In this document: one piece after another, positions 1 through 13,028 of the stretch | Numbering within the stretch: the stretch's first letter is position 1 | How the letters are laid out: every line of letters begins with the position of its first letter | From: Bactrocera neohumeralis | Taxonomy: Eukaryota > Arthropoda > Insecta > Diptera > Tephritidae | Direction: 5' to 3' | Assembly: GCF_024586455.1 (NCBI RefSeq) | Contig: NC_065921.1 | Span: 1,178,001 to 1,242,000, forward strand | DNA length: 64,000 nucleotides | Notes under the pieces: model-generated | What the model was told of the DNA's origin: nothing | Seen by the model: the letters and a program-made list of their open reading frames with translations, nothing else | Databases searched by the model: none | Position numbers and translations under genes: made by a program

Positions 1-2649
1 CTGATGCGCGCAGTTGAATGATTTCCTGGACGCTGGGTGATTCGTTCGGGTTGTTACGGCGCGAGTGGCAGCGACAAACCGCCGGCTGGCCCCCACAGGT
101 TGATGGCAGGTCCTTCCATGACACTTTTATGTTGGCAGCTAACCATTTTATGCTTTTCATATAGAAATACAAAGTTCGGGCGCTTTTAGACGCGCGCGCT
201 TACGCTGCATTACGTCAAAGCGATTAAATGCGATTTCATTTCTTATTTACCGTTATTTATGTGCGCGGATTCATGTGACAGCAAACAGTTTTTAATGCAT
301 CACACGGGCGCAGTGACAGACATTTGTTATGACACTAACAGCGCTTCAACGTCAGCTTGTCAGTTTGTCAGCTGTGAGCTTGTCGGCACAGCTATTGTCG
401 TTACCGTTATTAGCGCGCTTTTGTCAGCCATTTCGCCGATCAGCCGTCACCGTTCGCAGCGCCGCTGATGCCATCGAATAAACGTGGCTCTTATTGTTTG
501 TTGTTGCGTGTTTCCTATTCGCTGTTTTGCGCTTATTTAAACTTTCAGTGCTCGTGATTTTGATTACTCTCGCTCGCTTGCGACTACAAGCTCATGCATG
601 CATAATGATTATGGCTGTCACCGTTATTGCAGCTCATCATTGTTGGCTTCTGTCGGCGGCAATCAGTGGCAGGCGCGCGCCAGACTGCCGCTGCTCTTTA
701 CGGACTAATGTGGCAGCACCCACTTGTCACTGTTGCTAGGCATAAAAATGAACGGTTCGTCAGCACAGTGCCTGTCAGTCAGTCAGCATCGCAAGTGGAT
801 CTAATGGAAGTGATGTGAAATGAAATTTAGTTTTATTTTAATTTCCACTCTGCACTAATTACACTCTGGACTCATTTGTAGGCAGTTACATTGATAGGTG
901 CACGATGTACACTAGTGTGTGGAAATATAGCGGTATGCGAGGCCATCCGATGTGGCGTTATGACTTTGGTCATAAATGCCTTCGCTTACAAAAATTTAGA
1001 AATATGCCAAAAGTCTATAGGGAAGACAAAAAGAAAGTGTGAGAAGAGCCTTTTTAGCATTTCGAAATTTAAATCTAATTTCTCTCTATGCTCTCAAGAG
1101 CTTGTTGAGCAGCCGCGCGACCGTGTTGTTCACAAACAACTTGAGCATTGAACCCCCCTCTCAGCCCAATTAAGCTAGTTTTGAAGCAAGCATTGGTTCG
1201 CTGAGGCGCCAATACATTTGCTCTGACAATTCAATTTCACGCTCCACTAATTAAAATAAATTTATTACATATTTTTCTAAGAACTTTTATTCTCCTTTGC
1301 GTTTGACTTCGTTGTCCCTGTCATCGCTGCTGAGGCCACTTTGCCCGACATGGCGTGTAATTAACATGCACTTTTATATGGCACATCGTGGGGACGCAGC
1401 AATGCCCAGTGGGAAAATCGGTTGCTCAGGCGGCGACCTTGACTAACTCGTGAGGATTGAGTTAACAAACGTTTTTGAAACTTTATAACAGCAAAATTAT
1501 TTTCCAAATCAAAAATTTTTATTTTTATTTCTAAACGACAACGAATAGCTCGAACTGTGCTGGTGTTCTCCTGCCGTGCAGATTTATTGTGCGTTTTCTC
1601 TTATGGAGCCGATAATTTAAAGCTCTCAATGCCACTTTAAAGTCTATGGTAACCTATGCTTTGGTTACTCCAAATACCAGTTAAATTGCTTGCTCATTGG
1701 TCCTTTCAGGTATTGTCATTTTGCGCAGAGGTTCCCTCTCGCTCCGTGCTCGATGCGAGTATTTATTTGTGTGTCATGTGCAGCGAGTCGAGCGTGAACA
1801 CAGACCGATTGCCAAGTCAAATTGATGCATTCGAGTGCAACTGCTGATTTGCAATGCTTTTACATACTTGCTGCAGCTGTTGTTTTTCTTGTTTTTTTTT
1901 GTTCTTTTATGTGTTTTGTATGGCAAATATGTGTAAAATTTGTTTGACTTGCAGTGAAGTGTAATAGCAACATTTATTTTCATTGCAGTCCCCTCCCGCC
2001 CCGCCGCTCCTTGCCCTGGCAGCGGCACTGTTTGAGTTTGTGCGAATGTGAGTGTGTCGGTGTATGGCGTGTATTATGTGTTGCACTTCCTATTGGTGCA
2101 CTTGCATGTTTTAATCTGCACGTAAAACTTTCCGAGCATTCCTTCCTGCCAACTTCGAGTCGAATGAAGCGAATGTAAAAGAGCACACATGCAAGCATTA
2201 GCAACAGCATGCATGTATGTGTGAGTGTGTGTTTACTCGTCCATGTATAGGTTGAAAAGCTGCCACATGTGGCAACTAAAACAATATTTTGATCCGCAAT
2301 CGGCTTTCCATATGCATAATCACATACTTGCACACCAACGCACACCGACACCAACACATTCATACTCCAACTCACCCATACACCATGTGCCAGTGGCCAA
2401 GTGGGTCAGGAGCAGTTAATCGGTGCATCGGTGGGCGGTTGAAAGTGATGAAGTGATGGCATGTGTGCGTGTGTGTGGGTGCACCAAGGCAGTGTGCTAG
2501 TGTGGGTGGGCTTCAGGTGGCGCTCGATGCGCTCGGTTGTTGGCGTACAAGCAATCAGGCGGATTAAAAGCTGAGCAGCTATACAGACACTTGATTATTG
2601 TGATTATAAGTTAATCCCGGTTATGAATATGCAATTGTAGTGCCGAGGC

Positions 2650-2690
2650 GAAACAGAAACAGAAACAAACCCAGAAACGGAAACAGAAAA
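2650..2690. repeat. GAAACA-type hexanucleotide tandem repeat
   Basis: About seven imperfect copies of a GAAACA/GAAACG unit follow one another. The purine-rich strand is the plus strand. Confidence 0.8.
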
Positions 2691-3084
2691 ATTATTGCGA
2701 AATGTTACAAGTCACTCAAACGTCGGGTTGACCTGGATTCTCTGTGAAAGTGAGTTGGCATGTTGCTCAGCATTGCGTGCGGTCTCGTCATCACGAACGC
2801 ACCCCGTTGGAAAAGCCAGGACCAGAACCATAGCAGCACTCGTTCGCTAATTTAAATATTTTATTATTGGAAAGGATTACTGCTGATCCCTGCTCTCTGC
2901 AAGCGGTGCTCCTAAGTAATACAAAGCAGCTTAAGTGTGAAAGTCGTCGGTATTTTCCGACTAAATTGCATTTCGAATAAATTTTGGTATTTCTTTATTT
3001 TGGCGCTGTCGGCAATAACCGTTAGTTATCCCAATTTCAATTAATGCTTGCAGATAGCAGTGCTACTTAGAGCACACACGATCA

Positions 3085-3103
3085 CAACAACAACAACAAC
3101 AAC
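3085..3103. repeat. CAA trinucleotide microsatellite
   Basis: An uninterrupted run of CAA units. CAA/TTG repeats recur in the window, for example at 4624-4646, 23222-23238 and 29418-29438, as is common in fly introns. Confidence 0.9.
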
Positions 3104-4623
3104 AGTTTGGCACACGTGTGGCGCTAAAAGTGCCAATTGAACCGAAATTCCTCGCCAGCTCACCGAGCCCTTATCAGTACTTGCAGCGACCGTGCGGTTG
3201 CATTAAGTCGATTGCAGCTGCCGATTTGCGGCACATCGCCCTTCAAGCCAACTATTTGTGCAGCCATGGAGCCATCAGCACATTACAGAATCCAAAGCTC
3301 TTCCTGCTGGCGCTTTCGTTGTTCGCATGGTGTTAAAATTTTAATCAGATTTCAGTTCACATTTCTATGTCGACGCCAGTTTGGTCTCTTTTTGTTTGCA
3401 TACATCGCGTTGGACCAGCATGCATTAGTGTTGGTGTTGCTATGTGTGTTGCCTTCGTGCTGACGCCGCCTCTCTTCAGCATTCCAGTAGGTGTGAGCCA
3501 ATAACTGTTAGAACACATATGGGTTAATGAAAGTTTGTTTGCCTTCTGAGCGCACACAAGTACAATCACACACACACAAGTATTAGGTTATGTTGAGCCA
3601 GTGCTGGCTGGTAAGGCGAAATGGTTGCAGTCAAAGCAGGACTTAGTGAAACAGTCTGGCAGAGCAGAGCTGCTCATTCAACAGTGCTACTTTCCTCCAT
3701 CTCTCTGCTGTGGTGTTACTTTTTATTACCTTGTAACCCACCACATACCCCACTGGTTCGAGGAAAACTCTAAGTTCTATCAAACAGGAAATTTTTGCAG
3801 CTCAAACGTTCGCAAAAAGCAATTGCTGTCGTTGCTAAGAACTGCTTGTGCGATTGCCTTCACTTTTAAATGTGTAACCGTTTCGCCTACAAAACCGATT
3901 ACCAAAAACCCACCCAAACTTATGTACAAATGTCAAAGTACTTTCCACAATCGAAAGCAAATAAAGGAACTCGAGTGGCTACTTGTCGGCTTGCGGCCTG
4001 CCGGCTTGACATACGCCTAAAAATCCATATTTCCGCCAACCAAGGAATCGCCTGCGCCAGCATTGGCTGCCGACTGCCATATTGCGCCGACCGCCTCCCA
4101 CCACCCGAAAGAAACTTGCCTGTATGAGCTCTCGCCTTGCAACGCCCTTGCGTATGAATGTGTGCGAATGTCTGTGGTGGGGTGCGGAAAAGGAGAAGCT
4201 ATCGACCAGTCGAGCGAACCGGCCTCTGGCGCCCTTTCAGGCAAATGGAAACTTTAATGCACTTTCGAGTACTGCAGCCTGCCTCGCATTCTTCGGCGCC
4301 TTATTCGCTGCCCCCTTTAGGCACATCACATATGTATATACATATATACACAACATATGTGTATATATGTAAGTAAGGATGTGTGGTGGAAGTAACAAAA
4401 AAATTTTACGCTCCACATATTTTTCAACGGTTGCCATACAAAATAAATGCACTTATAACTGCACGTAAAATATACTCACTCACACACACACACACAGAGG
4501 CAGAGAGAAGTATATTCGCGCTTTATTTTATTGTACTTGTAATAATGGACTCGCTGAGGCGGGGGCTGGCTTAGTTCGAGGCGGCACAATAAGTTCACTT
4601 GACGCAAAGTTAATGGCTGGCAT

Positions 4624-4646
4624 TTGTTGTTGTTGTTGTTGTGTTG
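4624..4646. repeat. TTG trinucleotide microsatellite
   Basis: A run of TGT/TTG units. The frame across it would encode a cysteine run, a repeat artefact and not a gene. Confidence 0.9.
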
Positions 4647-5488
4647 TTTTATCACTTTCGTGTTCATTTTCGCTTGCCGTGTACAACAACATGGCGCAAC
4701 ATGTATTTAGCATGTCTTTGTTGTGTTCGGAGTGTTTATTTTTTGCTATTATTCCAACGCTGCCGCTGCTGCTGTTGTTGTTGTGTTGCATTCATGCATT
4801 AAGTTTCATTCATTCATTGCGTCGTGTTGGCGTCCGCGCAGCGATTGAATTTACAGTTGCTTTCAGCGGCGTTCGCAGAACCCCAGCCGCCAGCATCCAC
4901 TGCTGCGAACCCCGCTCGCCTCCCCCTTGGCACGAATCGCACTCGCCTTGAAATTATAGCACAAGTTTAGCGAAAGTGTTGCAAAACAAAGCAACTAAAG
5001 AGACTGGTGAGTCTGAACCAAATAAATTTTTGCGCGAAATATTGCGCGGGGAGTGGGGGAGAGCGCGCACAAAGTGGGTTAAGATGCTGCACGCTCTAGA
5101 AGATGGGCCCAAAGAAGGCCAGCTGCGCAGCAATTGCAACATGCAGTTTCTGTTGGAGGGTGCACAACGACTAGAGGCAGGAAGGTGGACAAGTTGTTAG
5201 CGGCACTCACTGCGTTTACACCACGCGGGTTCGCATTGATACATGAAAGTGTAACGATATTCATTTTATACACGTCCATTTACAAGTGCGGTTGCTCGCC
5301 TGCGGCAAAAGTTGAAACTGTGGATTCCCCTAAGGGCGGCAAGCACTTTTCACTATTTTCAGCCTCCAAAAATATGTAAAGAAGAAGCAGCAGATAACTA
5401 CAAAATAAAAGATAGTATGTCGTTGTTGTCGTTGTACCGGCAGAAGACATACCTGAAGTAGCTTCGAGGAATGGTGCCGAGTTGACAG

Positions 5489-6165
5489 GACTTCTTCTTC
5501 TTTACTGGCGTAGACACCGCTTACGCCGTTATAGTCGAGTTATCTACAGCGCGCCAGTCGTTTCTTCTTTTCGCTACGTGACGCCAATTGTAGATTCCAA
5601 GCGAAGACAGGTCCTTCTCCACCTGGTCTCTCCAACGAAGTGGAGGTCTTCCTCTTCTTCTGTTTCCCCCGGCGGGTACTACGTCGAATACTTTCAGGGC
5701 TGGAGTGTTTTCATCCATTCGTACGACATGACCTAAATTCGCTGAACTACATATGTCAATCTCGTCGTATATCTCATACAGCTCATTGTTCCATCGAATG
5801 CGATATTTGCCGTGGCCAAAGCGCAAAGGACTAAATCTTTCGCAGAACCTTTCTCTCGAAAACTCGTAACGTCGACTCGTCAGATATTGTTATCGTCCTT
5901 GCCTCTGCACCATATGGCAAAACGGGAATAATGAGTGACTTATAGAGTTTTGTTTTTGTTCGTCGAGAGAGCACTTCACTTCTCAATTGCCTACTCAGTC
6001 CGAAGTAGCAAATGTTGGCAACAGATATTATGCGTTGGATTTCGAGGCTGGCGTTGTTGCTGGTGCTGATGCTGGTTCCAAGATAGACGAAATTATCTAC
6101 GACTTCGAAGTTATGACTGTAAACAGTGACGTGGATGCCTAGTCGCGTGTGCGATGACTGATCGC
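5489..6165 (-). mobile_element. RTE-type LINE, 5'-truncated copy (RTE copy 1)
   Basis: This is the 3' end of a non-LTR retrotransposon read on the minus strand. Conceptual translation gives the late reverse-transcriptase region (around FVYLGTSIST and SLEIQR, near 6040-6115). The usual connection segment follows (LRVFERKVLRKI), then the C-terminal tail with GHVVRMDEN and RRRGRPPLRW. This tail is typical of insect RTE-clade endonuclease/reverse-transcriptase proteins. The catalytic YADD core lies upstream and is missing, so the copy is 5'-truncated, as LINE copies usually are. The 3' end carries an AAG simple-repeat tail just inside 5489. The stretch before GHVVRMDEN is shorter than in the copy at 13029, so an internal deletion is likely. 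It is dead. Confidence 0.8.
5521..5826 (-). pseudogene. RTE retrotransposon protein, C-terminal fragment
   Basis: A 101-codon frame covers only the C-terminus of the RTE polyprotein. Landmarks are GHVVRMDENTPALKVFD, RRGRPPLRWRDQVEKDL and LGIYNWRHVAKRRNDWRAV, ending at the natural stop just before the 3' tail. The methionine is an internal residue and not a true start, because similarity continues upstream in other frames to about 6160. No catalytic reverse-transcriptase or endonuclease residues are present, so no activity is expected. Confidence 0.75.
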
Positions 6166-9100
6166 GTTGACAGTCCTTGTCTGGTTAAAAATCCGGGATC
6201 GTTCCGGTTACCCGGACCCGATTGTCGTGGGAAGTGTGGAAGCGAGTCTCGACCAACCAGCCATATAAGAGGAATTAACAATAAAAATGTATGAAATATT
6301 TACGAAGAGTAGAGGGAGAGATTATTAACTAACACATTCTGGTTACAAGGGAACATTTGAAGATGTGTAAAAGATGCTCCATTCTTTTCTTTTGCTAACA
6401 TTTATTAACCAACCTGATCGCAGTTCAAATATTCTAAGTGAGAATCAGAGAGCTGATAATCAACCAAAAGGAGAAAGCTTCCTCCCCCGGTCCCTCACAT
6501 ATTTTCCGTAGCTTCTGCTGATCACCACAAATATCGTTACGCTTTCACTTTGCTTCCACAATATCCCCATCCCCGCAGCCAACTGTAATCAGCTGTGCAA
6601 CAATAATAATAAAAACAGCGCGCTGACCAACTCAGCCGAACTGGCGGCGACACTTGAATGCCGGCGTTTTACTCATGTTTACAGTTTATTTTTCCGCTTT
6701 ATGGTTTTGTTTTCACGCAGCCACAATGCCATCGCCAATGACGCCGAGAGGCAGCTAAGCAGCTTTCCTCTGCGCTCGTGTGTCATGGGCCATTATCTGT
6801 GCCATCTGTGCCACACACACACCTCTTGCCCATATTTCGTCCCTCGTTTCGTTCATTCGCAGCTTTTCATAGCAATTGTTGTTGTAAAAAGAAAAACACA
6901 AGCATAATGCAAGGCGTTGGGACAAGAGGAGACCGCACAGACGACCACTTACATATTTATGGAACTTATTATTGCTTCTGTCAGTTTCTTGCTGATTGCC
7001 ATTGTTTCAGCAGTGCTTGCGGCGCGCACCCCGCCCCTGTCTCCCCTGTACCATATGTGTATGAGCGCTTGCCAATAGTCGAGCAGAAAGATAAGGGGAA
7101 TTGCACTCTTCAGCGCACCCCGCGGCTTTTGCCAAAGTGCAGGCGGATGGCCGTCTGCGGGGACAACGCGCCCTCACTCCATTCGCCGGAGAGCGATGAT
7201 AATCTTAATTAAACGTTCAAGGCACTGCGTAAAATATTTGTGATATTCTCATTTTGAAGCAAAACGCTTTTTAACTCACACGTGACGAGATATGGCCACA
7301 TAGATATACAAACAGACATATAAATGGGAGTTATGTAACCAGTTGTCAATACGTTCGATCACTTTTATGTAAAGTTCCTCTACAAGGAAACCGTTAAGTT
7401 CGATTTAATGTCTATTTATAGAAGTCCAAACGAAGCTTGGGCCTTAGGGCAACAGGGGAAGCCTTCCAATATCTAATCACACTAATAACCTTGCATCAGA
7501 CGTGCTTGTGAAACCAATGTCACGTAGTATTGCACTCCCGACTGCTAATGAGTAGTAAAGGCTCCATTTTGGCATCCACGCCGACGCGCTGGCAAATGAA
7601 CAAATAAATGGGAATGCCATAATAATAAACGCCTGCAAATTGGCGCTCTCCAATGGGGCAAACGACGGACGGGGCATTTTTGCGCCCATAAATCATTCGA
7701 TTTCAAGCAAATGAAATGAAAGACTGCAGCCAAATGCATGTATGTACGTGTGTGTGTGTGTGTGGCTGCCTCATTTGCCTGCAAATACGAGGCCTGTTTG
7801 TTCGATAAGGGAAATGCCTGCTTTTTGCGCTTTGGACGCGTGTTCATAATGCGATAGAAGTGTACGATAAGCGCTCACACATACACCACACTACATATTC
7901 ATAGCGCGTTCAGAGTGCATGTGTTCGAAATGTAATTTAATTTGGCCTGACTGTGGCGACGTAGGCATGCCCCTAACCGCCAGCCAACGACCAACAGCAG
8001 CACCCGCCCCACTGCTGCAATGCTGCATTTGAGCATTTGAGCATTTTCGCGAGCATATGTTGTGGGCCCGGCGGCACCTTTTTATCAAGCGCCGTGATTA
8101 ATGTGCCCACTGGCTGCGCTCGTTAGTTAAAAAATGTAGTTTGTGGCACGTAAATCACGCCATTAGTGCTTGCTTGTTGCTCGCTTTCAACGCCTTCTGT
8201 TCCCAGTCCGTTGATTGTAATGCACGGCGGCAACGCAAAGCACTCAAGTGGATGCCGTCGACATGTTCGCTGCCCGCGTTCACCACTTTTGTTGCTGAGG
8301 TTTTCAATGTTCGCGCTCTTGTTGTTCTTGTTGTTGTCTTTGCACTGCATTAAAATTATGACATGCCACTTGCATTTGCATGCACATTTTTTGACCCAAT
8401 TACAAGCCATAAATTAATTATGACAATATTTGCACGAATGAAAAGCGCCACGGCGTATGAGTGATCCGCACAAATGAGGCTACGGCTGCCACAGAAGCAA
8501 GGCAACCGTAAGTGTTGCAGGGAGGGACAAACTTGCCTGTGCAAGAAAATATGTGTAGGTGGGCTTGAAGGAAAATACTGTGTTTTATTTATTCCGTTAC
8601 ATTATAAAGACAGAAGTTGTTGTTGAAGGCGAATATAAGAAAGCAGATATTCAGCGGGATCTAATCCAACATTTGCCGCTATTATCAAGCGAACTCAATG
8701 TTTGGTTTTCAAAGTGCCCAGCAGTTCGCCACCAAAGCTGCTCAGCTAAAGCTTGTAATGAAATAAAACCGTTCGGACATATAAATGTTCGCAGTAAAAA
8801 ACACTTTGCCAGAAATGCGCCCTTTTGGCAGCCTTACTGTCGCCGTATGACAAAACTACTTCGAGAGCTTTCAAATCAGGCACTGCGAGCCCTTTTTGAA
8901 TTCTCTGTGAGCAAAATCCCTAAACTGACCGCAAAAATTACACTAACAACTTAAAATGCTAAGGGACGATAAGGACTTGGGATTACTTCGGAATAAAAAA
9001 GTAATCAAGTTCAAGGCTTACATTTGAGCTGTGCATTTTTTTGCCTTTTGAAACGTTTAACGCTCGTACCGTTTTGTCATTTATTGCTCTCCATAAATTT

Positions 9101-10879
9101 ATGTGTCACTTCTGACCAGCTTTAGCCTTTAAGGCACCAACACTTAAGCACACAATTGCTCAGAAAACACGACGTGCAAGAGTGTGTGCCCTAATAGGCT
9201 TTGAAGAAAAATTGTATTTCTTTTCGAAAAGGGTGAATAGCCGTCACTTTATTATTTACGAACTGAAATGGCCAACGAAAGTGGTCAGAAATGGAATGGG
9301 AACCCAGAGAAGTGAGTGAAGAGCAAAGCCAGTATTTACACTAAAAAGAAATGAGTGCAAATAAAGAGAAGGACTTTTGGTCAACATGGGTGTAGTCGCC
9401 GGGACTGTGTCTATTATTACTAAGCTTACGGCGGCTGAAACGCCAGCTCTTCTGTCAATGGCATTCGCTTGATAAATAGTTGAAAAGTTGAAGCTTGCCC
9501 AAATTGTGCTTTGCACAATTCGGTATTCGGTGCTGGTAGCAGAATTTAAGCTCTCTGTGGCAACTACCGATGAACGGGCGAGGCCGCAGTTTAAACTCTC
9601 TTAGATATGCATATGTATGGGCTAGCAGCACAATGCCTGAGCAACTTCTCTGTCGGCCCACTTAAATAATTATAACCAGAAATGTTCACGCTCTATGCGC
9701 TAAGCCGCTGACTTCTATAGGAGCTTGCCGACTGCCAAGCTTAAGTGGCTGCCGCCACATAATTGCGCTGCCACATCACTCTAAATGCGCCGTGACATGA
9801 CGTTTTAATTAAATGCGCCTACTAAAATGCTCGCGGACTCACACATTCACAATCTCACACACACACTCGCACACATACAGACACGTGCATTGTGATTTCC
9901 ATGGAAAATTCCATAGTCGGGAGCTTTTCGACTGCACTTAGTCACTTTATGGCGGGCGATTCGGAAGCAGCTACCTAACGGCCACAACTCATCCATAATA
10001 TAAGCACTTAATTACTTGACTCATGCGCTTGCAATAACCCCACTTACACGCTCGTGATTGTGTGCATATGCGCACGCACTTAAACGCGCGGCGTGCGTGT
10101 GTGTGTGAGCATATAATTTGCATAAAGTTGAGCACTTAGCCAAGAACATGTCACTGTGCAAACACTCTCGATGCCAGCACATATAGATAGGCACGCGTGT
10201 AACGGCTTATTCCCCCGCAACACACACACATATATGGCTCACATGTACACATGAGCAGCCACATCCAAATATCGGGCGCGTTTTTGGCCCGTTAGGCACA
10301 CAATAGCGGCCGCATTTAAGTAGACTCTGCTCGCTGCTATTTATGCGGCTCCATAGCAGGCTCAAGCCAGCCTCGTAATGCGCAAATGCGCCTGTGTATG
10401 CGCTTGTGTGTGCGCCGCGATTACTGTTTGCTCGGCATTCGCGTTCACTCATGTTCGAGTGCTTGCTTATGCTCGTGTTTCCATGCGCTTGCACACCACG
10501 ACAACCGCCATGGAAGTTATGGGCTCTTACATTCGGCTGGCTTAGTGTGTATGTAAGCACATAAAAGATTCAGCCACTCTATTCTTTCCAACGCCAAACC
10601 TTAGTGCTTTTGAGGCAGAAGACGTATATTTCGAGCCTTACAATGTCTGCCTTTAACTCCTTAGGACACGCAGATCTCATTGGATCAATTCAGAATTCCA
10701 GTTTATAAATAGAATTTTCTAAAGAGCTGTTGCCGGGTTCAGGGTGATAGAAAGTTTGATGAGAAGCTCGACTCTTTGAGAAATCTCATATAAAATATAT
10801 GGGCATATAAGTACATACGACAAATTGAAAAATGAACAGTTTTATTATCCATAGACAAAGCTTATGGTCAGCATAATCA
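6166..10879. other. Noncoding stretch, no gene seen
   Basis: No recognisable gene. Immediately upstream of RTE copy 1 (about 6166-6260) is GC-richer sequence around CGGGATCGTTCCGGTTAC and GATTGTCGTGGGAA, perhaps a piece of another repeat I cannot name. Simple sequence includes a TG run at 7748-7764, a short GCATTTGA tandem at 8025-8047 and CA-rich patches near 9850-9880. A 131-codon frame at 8559-8954 has no recognisable domain. Confidence 0.55.
7748..7764. repeat. TG dinucleotide microsatellite
   Basis: An uninterrupted GT/TG run. Many shorter CA/TG tracts occur through the window. Confidence 0.9.
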
Positions 10880-11812
10880 CCGTACTAAGTTTACTATTCG
10901 CAACACCATAACCCATCTTAAGACCCAGTCTTCATTACTGGATAATATTTGACCGAATAGACTTTGTCCAGCTCTCAGTGAAGGAAATATAGCAGCTGTG
11001 ATTGTACACGAAGACCATGGAGAATCGATTCGCCACTGTTCCCAGCAACTCGGACTAATGTATGAAACGACAGAGACACATTTAATGTCGAGATCTTAAA
11101 TTGAAAGCGTACAAAATACAGCTTGTCCAAGAACTGAAGCCGCTCTATACCTTCCCAAGCGACATCGCTTCGCAGTAGGGGCTCTTGAAAAGTTTCAAGA
11201 AGATCCGACTTTTTCGAGCCACATTTTGTTCAGTGATGAGGCCAATTTTTTCCTCAATGGATACGTAAATAAGCAAAACTGCCGCATTTGAGGCGAAGAG
11301 CAACCTGAAGAAATTCAAGAGTTGCCATTTGATCCAGGAAAAACAACAGTGTGGTATGTGGGCCGGTGGAATCATCGGCTCATATTTCTTCAAGAATGAT
11401 GTCGGTGAGAACGTAATCGTCAATGGCGATCGCTATTGCGCCATGATAACCGACTATTTGATGCCTGAAATTGAAGCTTGTGATCGCGGTGACATCTAGT
11501 TTCAACAATACTGCGACACTTCTCACACATTGTATCAATCAATGGATTTATTGAGAGAATACTTCGGTGAGCAGATAATTTCACGTTTTGGGTCGGTCGC
11601 TTGGCCACCAAGATCGTGTGATATCACAACGATAGAGTTTTCCCTGAGGGGATATGTAAAGTCTAAAGTCTATGCGGGCAATCCCGCTTCAATTCGGGTC
11701 TTGGAGCAAGCAAAACAGTTGTCATTCGTCAGATACCAGTCGAAATGCTCGAACTCAATGGATGGACCATCTGAGAGTAGCCGCAGCCAACATTTGAGAT
11801 AGATAATCTTAA
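10880..11812 (+). pseudogene. Mariner-like DDE transposase remnant (family C)
   Basis: Read in several frames, the plus strand matches one transposase of the Tc1/mariner superfamily over most of its length. The helix-turn-helix linker region lies near 10985-11070 (EESIR-like and SQQLGL). The first catalytic Asp is in FSDEANFFLNGYVNKQNC near 11229-11290. The GGIIGSYFF strand is near 11370-11400. The second catalytic block is near 11500, where the Asp-Gly pair is replaced (QQYCDTSH). The third is in WPPRSCDITTIEF near 11602-11645. The tail around SSRSQHL ends at 11800. In-frame stops, a frameshift near 11350 and the altered second site make it inactive. It belongs to the group with the WPPRSCDLTPLD motif and is distinct from the mariners at 13.4 kb and elsewhere. 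Terminal repeats were not located. Confidence 0.75.
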
Positions 11813-12275
11813 AAAAGTAAATGCCTTCGAATGATAATAAAAATTACACATTAAATTTCTGTGTTTTGGGAGCCTCTAAGTGGATCACTGTTTATATAAA
11901 GGTCACTATTTATTTGAAGGAGGCTGTTGGCTAGAAAGACCTCAAAATCACAGTAAATAAATTCCTCCTCGTGGAAGGAACTCAAGGCTTTAGCACACAG
12001 TGCTGCGAATCCATAGTATATGTACATATATACACATAGTATAGTATGTTTTTCACAGAAGTCATTCCAAATGATTGGCACTCACTTCAAGAACTTTAAT
12101 TGTGCGCTCTCTAGCATGGAAACCCCCTTGCACATGAGTATTTTGGCATAATACAGAGATGCATTCCGCTTACATGCACTCCTGCATTTTTCATGCATTT
12201 ACTTATTTAACGGTATTGTAGTCCACAATAATAGCAACAGCACACACTCCGTTATCGCAGTAGACTCATACTTAC
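11813..12275. other. Noncoding stretch, no gene seen
   Basis: AT-rich sequence with a short ATGTACATATATACACATA-like run near 12018-12040. No recognisable coding similarity. Confidence 0.5.
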
Positions 12276-12315
12276 CTTGTTGCAGATATTCAACTGTAGA
12301 CATTTTATTTCGCAT
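12276..12315 (-). other. Candidate short 5' coding exon with strong splice donor
   Basis: On the minus strand the sequence reads CAACAAG|GTAAGTATGAG, with the junction between 12276 and 12275. This is an excellent 5' splice site. Just upstream are two in-frame ATGs, at 12315-12313 and 12303-12301. The shorter frame encodes MSTVEYLQQ and is left in phase 1 at the donor. A stop lies in frame immediately before the first ATG, as expected for a first coding exon. I do not recognise the peptide, and the frame is too short to be convincing by itself. The strand matches that of the recursive splice site at 38.2 kb. A chance donor is the main alternative. Confidence 0.2.
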
Positions 12316-12319
12316 TTAT

Positions 12320-13028
12320 TTTTCATTTTCTCATTCCAGCTGCAGGCGCACCGTTATGCCGCCTACTCTGCGACTGTGTGTGTGAGTAATTGCATAACTT
12401 TATCTCTCTTGTGCTGCTCTGAATATTTGAAAAATGCACGAAATTGTCAAATTTGGAAAATATGAAATGGAGAGAGTCTCCAGCACACACATACACACGT
12501 GCAAGTTCATACAAGTGAATCGCCACCCACACACACACACAAGTATACTTGGCAGTGCGCTTGGCAATGGTGCCTACAAACGTTTGAGTCAGTTTTTAAG
12601 AGGTGAGGGGCAGAAGCGAGGGCGAATACCTGCCAGCGCAGCGCTCATTGAAATATCGAGTTCTACGATAGTTTAAAATGTAGAGAGAAAGAAGAGCCCA
12701 GGGCAAGAGGAAGCAGATGTTTTCATGAATTATTTTATTCCTCGCTTCCTCAAGCATTAACAATTAAATTTGACGAATAGGACTCGTAGTTTAAGTTTAT
12801 TTCGCCCAGCAGCAGCTCAAATCTATTTTCAATTTTAAAATATTGGCTATTTTTCAGCTTCCATAAACTCTGGGGTACATAACTATGCGCATACGTGCAT
12901 ATAGAAGTAAATATTGGGCAATATGAACGCTTGCCTCAACGAATTTCAACTGCACTTGAAGTTTTACATAAAAATTTTAACAAAAGTACGCAAACAGACC
13001 ACACAATTTATCGAGATTATATTTAGTC
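12320..13028. other. Noncoding stretch, no gene seen
   Basis: AT-rich with short CA tracts (near 12529-12541). The open frames here show no recognisable domain. Confidence 0.5.

Larger units (their letters stand above)
1..5488. other. Noncoding stretch, no gene seen
   Basis: No open frame here resembles a known protein, and none is long or compositionally convincing. The stretch holds simple repeats: GAAACA-type hexamers near 2650-2690, CAA repeats at 3085-3103, CA repeats near 4479-4497, TTG repeats at 4624-4646 and a CTG/TTG run near 4758-4788. There is also an AT-rich near-palindrome of ATATGTATATA type at about 4329-4372. The composition suits a fly intron or intergenic region. Confidence 0.6.

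Noticed and set aside
5441..5462. Second ratchet-like CAG|GTATGT on the minus strand
   Set aside because: The upstream stretch is not pyrimidine-rich, so it lacks the 3' splice site half.
8559..8954. 131-codon frame, plus strand
   Set aside because: The amino-acid composition is plausible, but I recognise no domain, and there are no splice or promoter signals supporting it.
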